From positions 124,001 to 188,000 of the forward strand of contig JANQQF010000078.1 in NCBI GenBank assembly GCA_028285035.1: a DNA stretch of 64,000 nt, in the 5' to 3' direction. Position numbers and translations under genes: made by a program. The notes below the pieces were generated by a model. The model searched no databases and was not told where the DNA came from. It saw only the letters and a list, made by a program, of their open reading frames with translations. This stretch comes from Phycisphaerae bacterium. GTDB taxonomy: Bacteria; Chloroflexota; Anaerolineae; 4572-78; J111. Below are positions 36,691 through 45,345 of this stretch, piece by piece. Each line of letters begins with the position of its first letter. Within the stretch, counting starts at the first letter, position 1.

Positions 36691-36733
36691 CCGTTTATCA
36701 TCCTAGAAGCCTGAAACAAGCCTGAATAAACGG
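36691..36733 (+). promoter_or_regulatory. Candidate leader structure covering the NADAR gene ribosome site
   Basis: CCGTTTAT (36691-36698) is complementary to ATAAACGG (36726-36733), which overlaps the ribosome site CGGAG at 36731-36735. Between them AAGCCTGAA occurs twice. Pairing would hide the ribosome site. Regulation is inferred. Confidence 0.35.
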
Positions 36734-36742
36734 AGATATCTC

Positions 36743-37294
36743 ATGCAAATCTACGATTTGGACACCCTACTTGCTGAGGTCCGGAAGGGTTTATCCCCCA
36801 AATACCTCTTCTTCTGGGGACATCAGCCCCGGCCCGATGGTCAAATTGGTAAATCCTGCTTTAGTCAGTGGTGGGAGTCATCGTTCGAGGTAGATGGTAT
36901 CTTGTATCATACGGCTGAGCATTACATGATGGCTGAGAAAGCCCGCCTTTTTGAGGATGAGGAAAACCATCAGAAAATCCTCAACGCCAGCCACCCTGGT
37001 GAAGCCAAAAAGTTAGGCCGCTTGGTGCAAGGCTTCCAACAAGACATTTGGGTCTCCCATCGCTTCGATATCGTCGTTCAGGGCAATATTGCCAAATTTA
37101 GCCAAAATAATGACTTGAGAGAATTCTTACTGGGCACGAAGAAACAAATTCTTGTTGAGGCCAGTCCGCGTGATCGGATTTGGGGCATTGGTCTAGATGA
37201 AAATAGTAAGCAGGCCACTAATCCTGAGAAATGGAAGGGACTGAATTTGCTTGGCTTTGCTTTGATGAAAGTTCGAGATCAACTAAGCCAGTAA
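36743..37294 (+). CDS. NADAR domain protein (YbiA / DUF1768 family)
   Basis: The 183-residue protein carries the NADAR pattern: YLFFWGH near residue 21, FSQWWESSFEVDGILYHTAEHYMMAEKA, LVQGFQQDIWVSHRF and the ending RDRIWGIGLDE. NADAR proteins are N-glycosidases acting on ribosylated intermediates, and some remove ADP-ribose from guanine bases (family knowledge). No DarT-type toxin gene is next to it. It heads a compact three-gene cassette with a metallophosphoesterase 36 bp later. Confidence 0.9.
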   Translation: MQIYDLDTLLAEVRKGLSPKYLFFWGHQPRPDGQIGKSCFSQWWESSFEVDGILYHTAEHYMMAEKARLFEDEENHQKILNASHPGEAKKLGRLVQGFQQDIWVSHRFDIVVQGNIAKFSQNNDLREFLLGTKKQILVEASPRDRIWGIGLDENSKQATNPEKWKGLNLLGFALMKVRDQLSQ

Positions 37295-37330
37295 TATAGT
37301 CAGAATAAATTCAAGACCGCAATCAAATCA

Positions 37331-37897
37331 ATGACTACCCTATTTTTCACCGCCGACCACCATTTTGGTCACAAACGAATTCTAGAATACTCCGAGCGTC
37401 CATTTGAGTCGATTGAGGCGATGGATCAAGCGATGATTGAACGCTGGAATGAAAAAGTTGGCCCTGAAGATGAGATTTATCATTTGGGCGATGTAGGCTT
37501 GTGTTCGCCAGGGAAATTGCGAAAGATTTTAGCTCAACTCAACGGCAAAATCTATTTGATCAAGGGCAATCACGAAAAATCAGCCCTAACTTGCCGGGAG
37601 CGATTTGAGTGGATCAAGGATTATTACGAGTTGGCAGTGCCCGACCCTGACCACGATCGGGGGAGACAGCCGATTGTACTGTTTCACTACGCCCTGCGGG
37701 TCTGGAATGCCAGTCATTGGGGCACCTATCATCTCTATGGGCATACCCACGGCACGCTTCCTGACGATCCCAAAGCACGCTCATTTGATATCGGCGTCGA
37801 TTGCCATAATTTCTACCCATTATCTTATGATGAAGTGAAGGCCATCATGCAACAAAAAGATTGGACTCCACCTTTTGCGGATCGGGAGGCATCATAA
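37331..37897 (+). CDS. Calcineurin-like metallophosphoesterase
   Basis: The 188-residue enzyme has the two-metal motifs ADHHFGH (residues 8-14), HLGDVGL, KGNHEK and YGHTHG near residue 140. This resembles the small phosphoesterases that act on nucleotides or related esters. Its placement between the NADAR gene and a zinc-ribbon membrane protein (3 nt downstream) suggests a shared nucleotide-related task (inference). The specific substrate is unknown. Confidence 0.9.
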   Translation: MTTLFFTADHHFGHKRILEYSERPFESIEAMDQAMIERWNEKVGPEDEIYHLGDVGLCSPGKLRKILAQLNGKIYLIKGNHEKSALTCRERFEWIKDYYELAVPDPDHDRGRQPIVLFHYALRVWNASHWGTYHLYGHTHGTLPDDPKARSFDIGVDCHNFYPLSYDEVKAIMQQKDWTPPFADREAS

Positions 37898-37900
37898 GCA

Positions 37901-39136
37901 GTGGAAGATCGATTCCGATTCCGTAAATTAATAGACCTTTTCGCGATGTTGGTTGGCTATGCCCTGATTGTTGGCAGTCTCATTTTTATGGCAACAATGA
38001 TACGGGTGGGAGACCAGACTTTCTCAATTGTTTACAGCTTGCTTATATTTTGGGGTATTTTCCTCGGTATGGTCCTGTTTTTTGGCTTTTTCACCTATCT
38101 ATCCCATAAAAGACAGGCTCATAAACAAAAACGATTTTGGACAGCCTTTGCTAAACAACACAACTTTCTTCTAAAAGCCCGATCGGGCTACCCAAAAATG
38201 CTGCTGTTTGATGTTTGGCAAGCTTATATGAAAGGGCAGTATCGTAATCGAGAGGTATCATTTCGGGCTGAATTAGAAAAGAATAAATCCTTTACCAGCA
38301 TTCGGGTCCACTTCCCCCAAGAGATTCCTCAGCAAGAGCCTCTTGGGGTGGCTATTCTCGATGGCAATTCAGCCCCATTTTTCCGTAATTATATCAAGGC
38401 AAACCACGCGGCAGGGAAAATCGAAAGTAATGGGCAGGCCTTAGTCTTTACAGCAGATGGCTTTGTGACACATCAAGAACGTCTAAAAGGCTTGATGCAA
38501 CTGACCACAGAGTTAACTGATACTTATCAGTATATTTTGCATAAAGGGGGGATTTACATCCCCAAACTTGTGCAGTTAGCTAAAAATGCCAACCAACGCG
38601 ATTATGTGACCAACCTCAAACATTACACGCCCGTTCAAGCTTTACGACCAATGACACGAGATCTGTTAGAGGACATCGGTCATCAAACGACTCGGCACAT
38701 TAAACCAAGAATCAGTCAATTGTGGTGTCCTGATTGTCTCACCTATTGTGGCCCCCATGATGTCCAAATCGGGCGAATCAAACTCCCGCATAATGCAATC
38801 ACCTACTACGGCTGTCGCACCTGTGGCCGTAGCCACGATTTACAAGAGGGGGAGCAAATGGTGACTGTCTTGGATACCAAGCAAAGTGAGGCAATGTGGT
38901 GGCAAGACGATACATTGTTTATCAATTGGCAACAACGAAAATCATTATTTGATTTTAAGCGGGTTGAGATTATCAATGCTACGGATGAGGAGGTAGAACG
39001 GTTTACGATGCAGGTGGGCAATGATACCGACTCATTTCGCCGAAACCATTACAAACAAGTGCCCTATTCGATCTCAAGCGAATGCCAGCTATCCGAAAAT
39101 ACAAAACGTATTTTGGCACACACCTTTCAAGAATAG
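37901..39136 (+). CDS. Membrane protein with C-terminal zinc ribbon, unknown function
   Basis: GTG start, 3 nt after the phosphoesterase gene. Two membrane helices lie at about residues 12-32 and 45-65. They are followed by a large soluble region ending with a CPDC...CRTC zinc ribbon (LWCPDCLTYCGPHDVQIG ... YYGCRTCGRSHDL, about 275-315). The family is not recognised. The soluble part would be cytoplasmic if both helices form a hairpin. Convergent with the response regulator gene, 6 bp away. Confidence 0.75.
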   Translation: MEDRFRFRKLIDLFAMLVGYALIVGSLIFMATMIRVGDQTFSIVYSLLIFWGIFLGMVLFFGFFTYLSHKRQAHKQKRFWTAFAKQHNFLLKARSGYPKMLLFDVWQAYMKGQYRNREVSFRAELEKNKSFTSIRVHFPQEIPQQEPLGVAILDGNSAPFFRNYIKANHAAGKIESNGQALVFTADGFVTHQERLKGLMQLTTELTDTYQYILHKGGIYIPKLVQLAKNANQRDYVTNLKHYTPVQALRPMTRDLLEDIGHQTTRHIKPRISQLWCPDCLTYCGPHDVQIGRIKLPHNAITYYGCRTCGRSHDLQEGEQMVTVLDTKQSEAMWWQDDTLFINWQQRKSLFDFKRVEIINATDEEVERFTMQVGNDTDSFRRNHYKQVPYSISSECQLSENTKRILAHTFQE

Positions 39137-39142
39137 ACCTAT

Positions 39143-39958
39143 TTACTCGTGATTTTCAATAGGCTTGGGAAGTTTGGCTAACAACCCAGCAATATTATTG
39201 GCGGTTTGCCGAGTATAGAACCAGATAACCCCCGGCTTACGGCGGGCATCAAAGACAACCGCTAAAAGATGAGAGCCATTATCGATATCATACACATAGA
39301 TATCGTAGTCGTCCCCCTCGTGAAAGCTAGATCGAAAGAGCGATTTATTCCCCAGCAAATTGGCCAGCTCATTTGAATTCATAAAATTAGCCGCAATGAC
39401 CGCGCTAATTTTTGATACCTCCAGCTTATCTGTTTGCCCGACCACTTGCATCGGATATCCCCCTCCAGTCAATAGAAGGACACACCGCGCATTTGCACTG
39501 GCATTCAGCGCCTGCAGTTGCTCTCGCACTGCCTTCAAGACAGCCTGGGACTCTTTTTCCTCATCTTTTTTTCGGGGCAAGGGCGCAGGATGCTGACTGG
39601 TTGCGTTCTTAACAACCTCTCGAATTTTCTTCACATCGAAAGGCTTGTCCAAATAGCCATCAAAACCAAGCGACTCTGTCGTGTCTCGTAACCGTTTACT
39701 ACCGTAGGCACTCATCAGCACTACCGGCGTTTTTGGGCTGATACGCCGAGCGGCCCGGGCCAAATCCACCCCGGTCATATTTTTCATCATAAAATCGGTA
39801 ACAATCAGATCAAACGAATTTTGTTCAATCTTCTCCAAAGCTTCCAGCGTCCCTCGAGCCGTCTCAATTGTATAATCTGGTCCCAGCTTTTTCAGGCTGT
39901 AGTGAAGCATCACCAATATTTCTTTGTCATCATCTACCAATAAAATTTGCTTTGTCAT
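39143..39958 (-). CDS. Response regulator: receiver plus Roadblock/LC7-like domain
   Basis: Residues 1-120 are a CheY-type receiver with the acidic pocket DDD (9-11), phospho-acceptor D55 (IVTDFMM), the Ser of VLMSAYG and the Lys of LDKPFD. Residues about 140-262 (CVLLLTGGGYPMQVVGQTDKLEVSKISAVIAANF) resemble a Roadblock/LC7 domain, which binds small GTPases of the MglA type. Such a fusion would tie phosphorelay signalling to GTPase or polarity control (inference). No histidine kinase or MglA gene is in the window. Confidence 0.82.
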   Translation of the reverse strand: MTKQILLVDDDKEILVMLHYSLKKLGPDYTIETARGTLEALEKIEQNSFDLIVTDFMMKNMTGVDLARAARRISPKTPVVLMSAYGSKRLRDTTESLGFDGYLDKPFDVKKIREVVKNATSQHPAPLPRKKDEEKESQAVLKAVREQLQALNASANARCVLLLTGGGYPMQVVGQTDKLEVSKISAVIAANFMNSNELANLLGNKSLFRSSFHEGDDYDIYVYDIDNGSHLLAVVFDARRKPGVIWFYTRQTANNIAGLLAKLPKPIENHE

Positions 39959-40013
39959 ACGAAATCTTTACCTTACGACGCTAAGGTTGAATTTTGGATT
40001 GTACTCAGCGGCA

Positions 40014-40616
40014 CTAACTAACGGATGCTTCAGGCTTGCTGGCGTAATTCCACAAGGCCATATGTCGCAGACTCATAACGAGGAACACGCTAACTACCAA
40101 TAATTGGGCAGACGGGCGTAATGGAACGAAGCCCAAGGTAAGAATGAGTCCGACCATCAGGGCTACAACAATTGACCGATATTTATATTGTTTTTGATAA
40201 AAACGTAAGAAGAAAGCCCACAAAACAACGGTCACTAGAACGATGAGAGGTGTTTGGATCAGCCAAAGCCCGCCTCCCGTTGCTAGCCCTAGCCCACCTC
40301 GAAAACCTGTGTACACAGGCCAACAGTGACCAATAATTGCCATCACACCTGCGATGGGTAATGCCCACGAATTTCCCATCATGATAGTATAGGCAACAGC
40401 CCACGCCAATAGCCCTTTTAGGCCATCGACCACTAACACCAAACCACCAGCCCAGCTTCCCATCAGCCGCAAGGTGTTTCGCGCCCCAGTATGCCCACTG
40501 CCGTGAAACCGGACATCAGGCCCACCCCACAATTTGCTGACAATCACCCCGGTGGGAAAGGCCCCAATCAAATAGGCTAGTAATCCAGCCAGCAAGGCTA
40601 TCCCCAAGTCAATCAT
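40014..40616 (-). CDS. plsY: Glycerol-3-phosphate acyltransferase PlsY
   Basis: The 200-residue membrane protein has the PlsY signatures: IGAFPTGVIVSK, the GSGHTGARNTLR loop (GSGNxGATN type), DGLKGLLAW and GHCWPVYTGFRGG. It acylates glycerol-3-phosphate from acyl-phosphate, the first step of phospholipid synthesis. The upstream gene on the same strand, a diacylglycerol kinase homologue, ends 6 nt before it, giving a small lipid operon. Confidence 0.95.
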   Translation of the reverse strand: MIDLGIALLAGLLAYLIGAFPTGVIVSKLWGGPDVRFHGSGHTGARNTLRLMGSWAGGLVLVVDGLKGLLAWAVAYTIMMGNSWALPIAGVMAIIGHCWPVYTGFRGGLGLATGGGLWLIQTPLIVLVTVVLWAFFLRFYQKQYKYRSIVVALMVGLILTLGFVPLRPSAQLLVVSVFLVMSLRHMALWNYASKPEASVS

Positions 40617-40622
40617 TGAAGA

Positions 40623-41525
40623 TCAAATCCACAGAGGCAAAACTCCAGGTAGGAGATCAAATTGAAAATGCTGCCCTCGTTCACACAAGATTTCGCCATC
40701 ACTATGAGCCGGAATACCCTGATCAACCACAATTTCCAGGTGTGTTGCCTGCGTTAACGTCACGACTGGGTGGGAAACGTGGCTGCCATCTCGGGTTTTT
40801 GGTAATAGCTTCAAAGCATTCAGCCGAGAGACACCACCAGCGAAACATATATCAAATAAACCATCGTCTAGTTTTGCTTGGGGCGTTAGAAAAAATCCAC
40901 CGCCTACCCGAGGCCCATTGCCAACCGTGAGCAGGGTAATTTGCTCCTCATATACCTGATCAGCGATGGAAATTTTCGCTGAGTAGGGCCACTCGCCGGT
41001 CAGTACAACAAGCAACGCGCTCCACAAATATTGAGCTTGTCCGGTCAAAAATTTTGTCCGGCGCGCCTGTAAATTTGTTGCTGCATCTAAGCCTAGGCCA
41101 ACGTTATTGACAAAAAATTGGGTGTGCCCATCGACCATAACTCGACCGACATCAATCATCCGCAGCCCACCATCCCTCAGACGTTGACAAGCCACCCTTT
41201 GATCCAATGAAATATTGAGGGCATAGGCAAAATCATTACCAGAGCCACTGGGGATCAAGCCCATTGCGGGTGTGTAGCCCTGCTCGCGGGCCAACATTAA
41301 GCCGTTAGCCACTTCGTTACAGGTGCCATCACCGCCCAAGGCCACTACTCGCTCATAACCTTGCTGAGCGGCTATCAGAGCATATTCAGTAGCTTCACCA
41401 GGAGCCGATGTTTCTTTGAGATCGAAGGGGATGCCAAGCTGTTCGAGGGTTTGGGTGGTTTGTGGAATAGCGGCAGCGGCACGACCACTATCCGCTGCTG
41501 GGTTGGCAATCAGTAAGGTTTTCAT
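40623..41525 (-). CDS. Diacylglycerol kinase family protein (YegS/DgkB-like)
   Basis: Starting at ATG 41525 the 300-residue protein opens MKTLLIANPAADSGRAA, the standard family start; the frame is open 50 codons further but would run over the divergent gene. The nucleotide-binding GGDGTCNEVANGL and the IPSGSGNDFAYAL motifs are clear. It phosphorylates a lipid such as diacylglycerol, returning it to phosphatidate. It is co-oriented with plsY 6 nt downstream, and both act in phospholipid metabolism. Confidence 0.92.
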   Translation of the reverse strand: MKTLLIANPAADSGRAAAAIPQTTQTLEQLGIPFDLKETSAPGEATEYALIAAQQGYERVVALGGDGTCNEVANGLMLAREQGYTPAMGLIPSGSGNDFAYALNISLDQRVACQRLRDGGLRMIDVGRVMVDGHTQFFVNNVGLGLDAATNLQARRTKFLTGQAQYLWSALLVVLTGEWPYSAKISIADQVYEEQITLLTVGNGPRVGGGFFLTPQAKLDDGLFDICFAGGVSRLNALKLLPKTRDGSHVSHPVVTLTQATHLEIVVDQGIPAHSDGEILCERGQHFQFDLLPGVLPLWI

Positions 41526-41667
41526 AAACTGTTGAACCGCTCCCTGATATCCCGTCACATTGTAGCTCAACGGAACTACCGCATTATACCACAGGGCCAA
41601 ACTGATTATAATTACCTGGAAAATGGGACATGAGCAATTCGACTCTGAAAAGGAAGCTATTACAAAA

Positions 41668-42408
41668 ATGAGCACAAATTATAACGATCTCAGCGATACA
41701 TATGATCAAACTAAGTTGAATCCTCTTAGACATTATGTCGATCAATTCACCCTACGGCAGGTACTCAAGGATGTTCGGGAGAAGTCTGTCCTGGATTTGG
41801 CCTGTGGTGATGGGTACTACACTCGGCTGGTCAAAACAATGGGAGCAACCCAGGTAGTTGGGGTAGATGTATCCAAGGGAATGATCAGCCAAGCCCGCTT
41901 ACAAGAAAAAGAGACACCCCTGGGGATTACGTATCACCAGCAAGATGTGGTAACGCTTGATCAGCTTGGCCTTTTTGATATTACACTGGCCGTTTATCTC
42001 TTTCCCTATGCCGCCACTCACCAACACCTTCGTGGTATGTGTCAGGCAATCTACCGTAATTTATCTGCCGGTGGCAAACTTGTCGCAGCTACCTTCAATC
42101 CGACTTTGGAAAAGGCCGAACTGCCAACCTATCAACGCTATGGAGTCACCGTAACTGCTCCAGATGGGCTTCACGACGGAGCCAACCTCATCGCCCGTTT
42201 GAATGTCACTGATGGCTCGATTGAGCTAAACACCCACTACTGGTCTCAAGGAACCTATGAACAGACCTTGACCGACACAGGCTTTGAAAATATCATCTGG
42301 CATCCTATGCAGATTTCCGATGAAGCTCTCAAGGTATATGGGAAAGATTATTGGCAGCCCTATCTACGTAAATCATTAGACACGATCCTGGTGGCCTATA
42401 AGCGGTGA
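41668..42408 (+). CDS. Class I SAM-dependent methyltransferase
   Basis: The start at 41668 (MSTNYNDLSDTYDQTK) fits the family and has AAGGAAG about 11 nt upstream; the frame is also open from 41623. SAM-binding motif I is VLDLACGDGYYTRLV, followed by VVGVDVSKGMI and the motif II region VTLDQLGLFDITLAVYLF. Its substrate is unknown. It ends ahead of a strong hairpin and the next giant membrane protein. Confidence 0.9.
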   Translation: MSTNYNDLSDTYDQTKLNPLRHYVDQFTLRQVLKDVREKSVLDLACGDGYYTRLVKTMGATQVVGVDVSKGMISQARLQEKETPLGITYHQQDVVTLDQLGLFDITLAVYLFPYAATHQHLRGMCQAIYRNLSAGGKLVAATFNPTLEKAELPTYQRYGVTVTAPDGLHDGANLIARLNVTDGSIELNTHYWSQGTYEQTLTDTGFENIIWHPMQISDEALKVYGKDYWQPYLRKSLDTILVAYKR

Positions 42409-42481
42409 AATGATCATCTATGACAGCCCTTTGACCTTTCATCCAATGCAAAATATAACACCAGCAAAACGTTGTTGAATT

Positions 42482-42509
42482 TTGTTTCTAAACCTACATC
42501 CCCTATAAT
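42482..42509 (+). promoter_or_regulatory. Sigma-70 type promoter before the 42573 membrane protein
   Basis: TTGTTT (42482-42487), 16-nt spacer, perfect TATAAT (42504-42509). Predicted transcription start is near 42516, about 10 nt before the hairpin at 42525. Confidence 0.55.
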
Positions 42510-42524
42510 TGCGCTTAATTTTGG

Positions 42525-42555
42525 AAAAAACTTTGCTGATATAGCAAAGTTTTTT
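42525..42555 (+). terminator. Strong terminator-like hairpin in the leader of the 42573 gene
   Basis: AAAAAACTTTGCT (42525-42537) pairs perfectly with AGCAAAGTTTTTT (42543-42555) around a 5-nt loop, followed by CTTTC. It lies between the predicted promoter and the ribosome site (AGGA, 42561-42564). It could end the methyltransferase transcript and also attenuate the next gene. Confidence 0.75.
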
Positions 42556-42572
42556 CTTTCAGGATCAAAGTT

Positions 42573-45242
42573 TTGAAAAAATCTTTTCCTACAAATCACT
42601 CTAAAAAACGTATTTACCCGTTCAAACCTTTGACCCTATGCCTAACCTACCTCCTCCTCGCCATTATCCTCACTTGGCCCACAGTCACCCAATTTTCTAC
42701 CCACCTCCCCGGTGATGGGGGCGATGATCCGGCCATTGCCTGGAATCTGTGGTGGATCAAACAAGCGTTACTGACCGAGGGGCAAAACCCTTTCCAAACC
42801 GACTACATGTTTTATCCCATCGGTATCAATCTGGCTTTTTACACCCTGACGGTCCTCAATGGGGTGACTGCCCTCCCCTTCACGCTCAATTTTGACGTTG
42901 TCGCCGCCAGCAACCTACATATGCTTTTCTCGTTTGTGGTCGGGGCCTATGGCACCTTTCTGCTCTCTTATAGTGTACTGAAACGAGTTCAGCCTGAGGC
43001 CGACCGACAGCTTCTCTGGCTGAGCGCGGCTTGTGCAGGGGGCTTCTACGCCTTTGCCAGCAGCAAGCTGTTCTACATCGCCTTAGGGCAATTCAACATC
43101 GGCAGCACCCACTGGATTCCCTTTACCGTGTTGTACATCCTACGAATGACACAAGCCCCTCATCGTCTGAAAAACGCATTTATGGCGGGGCTGTTTCTCA
43201 CCTTCCAGGCCTGGACCGAGATGACCTACGCCTCATTCCTGATTGTCTTCATCGGTCTCTACTGGCTCTACACATTCATCCTAAGGAGACCTCAATCGAG
43301 AACCGTCTTAAATCTACGGGTGTATACCACGTCTGTGCTACTGCTAGGCGTAACTTTCACACTCGGCCTGGCCCCCATCTTAGCGCAAATGTTGCCTGAT
43401 ATGTGGGTTGAGGGTGATTTTTTTGTGGTGGGGAGTGGCTTTGCCGAGGCGTTCAGTGCCGATTTGGTTGGCTTTATTCTACCCACCATGCACCATCCAT
43501 TTTTAGGTGATTTGATCAGACAAAGCCAAATTGTTGCCTTTGATAAAGGCCAACATATCTACATTGGGGTGGTATTACTTGGCTTGGTCTTGGTCAATCT
43601 ACGCGCCATTCTCCATCAATCATCACTACGATTCTGGCTCATTGCTTCATTCATCTTCGCCTTGTTGTGTCTCGGCCCCATTGTCATAATCAATGGTCAG
43701 AATACAGGTATTGGGGGCCCGTTTGTTATTTTTCAGCAACTACCGTTTTTTAGAGGCAACCGTTATCCCAGCCGCTACAGCGTAATGTTAATGCTCAGTT
43801 TGAGTGTGTTAGCCAGCTTCGGTCTCGTACAGATTAGCCGTTGGCTCACAGCTTCTCGGCGTTATGCGCTCATTAGCCTGATTGCCGTCCTCTTTGTCTT
43901 TGAGCATCTATCCCTTCCCCTCCCCCAATCCGATATGCGAGTGCCCGAGCCATATCAGATGATCGCCCAAGATCAAAGCAACTTCACTGTACTCGATATC
44001 CCCTTCGCTTGGCGCAACGGCTTTCGTATCACCGGGGCTTTGACCACCCAATTTATGTTTGGGCAATTTTATCAAACCCAACATCAGAAACCGATGCTAC
44101 AGGGCAATACCAGCCGTAATCCTGAATTTAAGTTCCAATATTTTACCGATGCACCGGTCATCAATTCACTGCTCACACTGCAAACAGGTAAGGATTTACC
44201 GCCAGAACGTTGGGAAGCTGACCGGGCGATTGGGGCCAACGTGCTGCGTTTTTTCAACATCAAATACATCGTGGTCCGTCCAGATCCAACAGACAGTCTC
44301 ATTGTCAGACCACAAGCCACGATTCCTTACATTGAGGACGTATTCCCCGTGGAAAAAATCCATGACGATGGTGCGGTAATTATCTATCAGGTTATTCAAA
44401 CGCCTATCAAGCCTATCACCAAAATTGATGCAAATCACCCGCTAGCGTCACTCTATTTTGGCGAGGGCTGGGGTGCCATCACCCCAAACAATCCCATCAC
44501 CGCCCAACGATATCGTACGCGCCTCCTACTGCCTCTATCGTCAAGTGAACAGCAAATCACCTTACGCTTATCACTACCCGAAATCGACACCTCCATTGCC
44601 CAAACCGTTTCAATTTCGCTCAACGGTTGGCAATCATCAAGCCAAACTGTCAGCAATGATTGGGCGGAGTATAGGTTTCAAATACCAGGGGGCATTGCCA
44701 ACAAAGGATTGAATGATGTTTGGCTTCACTTTAATGATTTGATTTCCGCATCATCGGATATACACCCCATCGATGTCACCGTCCTCAGTGCGGGCGAAGA
44801 AGTCGGTGGGTTTGGGCACATCTTTGTCAATGGACACGACATTTCGCCCAACGAGCGGGGTTACAATGTCATCACTGTCATTGTGACCGATCAGCCTGAA
44901 GTCGCGACCTTCGACACCCATTTAGATGCCCTGGCCTCACCCCAACTTGCCAATTTCATCAATCAATCGATACCCGAGAGTTTCATCGCTACTGCCGCCG
45001 CTGACGAGGCCAGTCAAAATTTGGGTGAGGAAGCCGTGTCGGCCTTTCAAGCCATCGGCAGCACCATCGACCCACGCGGCTGTTTTCGCTGTAGTCACGC
45101 CCTTATCCACACAATCGATGGGCAAATCCACGAAGCTTTTGATCCCCTGCGCCCCGTCGCGGTCACCACGGGCTTGGGCTTGACCGAGCCAAATATTGCT
45201 GCGGTAGTTGAGTGGATTAAGATTGAGGCGGGTGGGGAGTAG
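42573..45242 (+). CDS. Giant multi-pass membrane protein, glycosyltransferase-like
   Basis: The 889-residue protein starts at TTG 42573 with AGGA 8 nt upstream. About twelve membrane helices fill residues 20-445. The motif GDGGDDPAIAWNLWW in the first external loop carries acidic residues where GT-C enzymes have theirs. The C-terminal soluble region begins near residue 470, with a NLYFxIKYIVV-like segment (FFNIKYIVVRPD) reminiscent of YfhO proteins. The family role is probably surface polysaccharide or glycolipid synthesis, but this is inferred. Its leader holds a terminator-like hairpin. Confidence 0.75.
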   Translation: MKKSFPTNHSKKRIYPFKPLTLCLTYLLLAIILTWPTVTQFSTHLPGDGGDDPAIAWNLWWIKQALLTEGQNPFQTDYMFYPIGINLAFYTLTVLNGVTALPFTLNFDVVAASNLHMLFSFVVGAYGTFLLSYSVLKRVQPEADRQLLWLSAACAGGFYAFASSKLFYIALGQFNIGSTHWIPFTVLYILRMTQAPHRLKNAFMAGLFLTFQAWTEMTYASFLIVFIGLYWLYTFILRRPQSRTVLNLRVYTTSVLLLGVTFTLGLAPILAQMLPDMWVEGDFFVVGSGFAEAFSADLVGFILPTMHHPFLGDLIRQSQIVAFDKGQHIYIGVVLLGLVLVNLRAILHQSSLRFWLIASFIFALLCLGPIVIINGQNTGIGGPFVIFQQLPFFRGNRYPSRYSVMLMLSLSVLASFGLVQISRWLTASRRYALISLIAVLFVFEHLSLPLPQSDMRVPEPYQMIAQDQSNFTVLDIPFAWRNGFRITGALTTQFMFGQFYQTQHQKPMLQGNTSRNPEFKFQYFTDAPVINSLLTLQTGKDLPPERWEADRAIGANVLRFFNIKYIVVRPDPTDSLIVRPQATIPYIEDVFPVEKIHDDGAVIIYQVIQTPIKPITKIDANHPLASLYFGEGWGAITPNNPITAQRYRTRLLLPLSSSEQQITLRLSLPEIDTSIAQTVSISLNGWQSSSQTVSNDWAEYRFQIPGGIANKGLNDVWLHFNDLISASSDIHPIDVTVLSAGEEVGGFGHIFVNGHDISPNERGYNVITVIVTDQPEVATFDTHLDALASPQLANFINQSIPESFIATAAADEASQNLGEEAVSAFQAIGSTIDPRGCFRCSHALIHTIDGQIHEAFDPLRPVAVTTGLGLTEPNIAAVVEWIKIEAGGE

Positions 45243-45309
45243 TTAGCCCTGATTCCCCAACCCCCTGCCAATGCTCTGCGTTGGCAAACCGTTTGTTCAC
45301 GGGAGAGAA

Positions 45310-45342
45310 CTGGCTCAAACATTCTGTGTTGAGCCAGAATGT
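45310..45342 (+). repeat. Interleaved inverted repeats upstream of menB
   Basis: CTGGCTCAA (45310-45318) pairs with TTGAGCCAG (45329-45337). Overlapping it, ACATTCTG (45319-45326) pairs with CAGAATGT (45335-45342). The two stems cannot both form fully. A weaker hairpin, TGCCAATG/CGTTGGCA, lies at 45266-45286. They may form a terminator or a switch. Confidence 0.5.
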
Positions 45343-45345
45343 AAA

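Noticed and set aside
36743..37897. A DarT/DarG-type toxin-antitoxin system
   Set aside because: A NADAR protein is present, but no DarT-like ADP-ribosyltransferase is found in the flanking genes.
40623..41675. The longer form of the diacylglycerol kinase starting at 41675
   Set aside because: The extra 50 residues overlap the divergent methyltransferase gene and do not match the family, whose usual start is MKTLLIANP.
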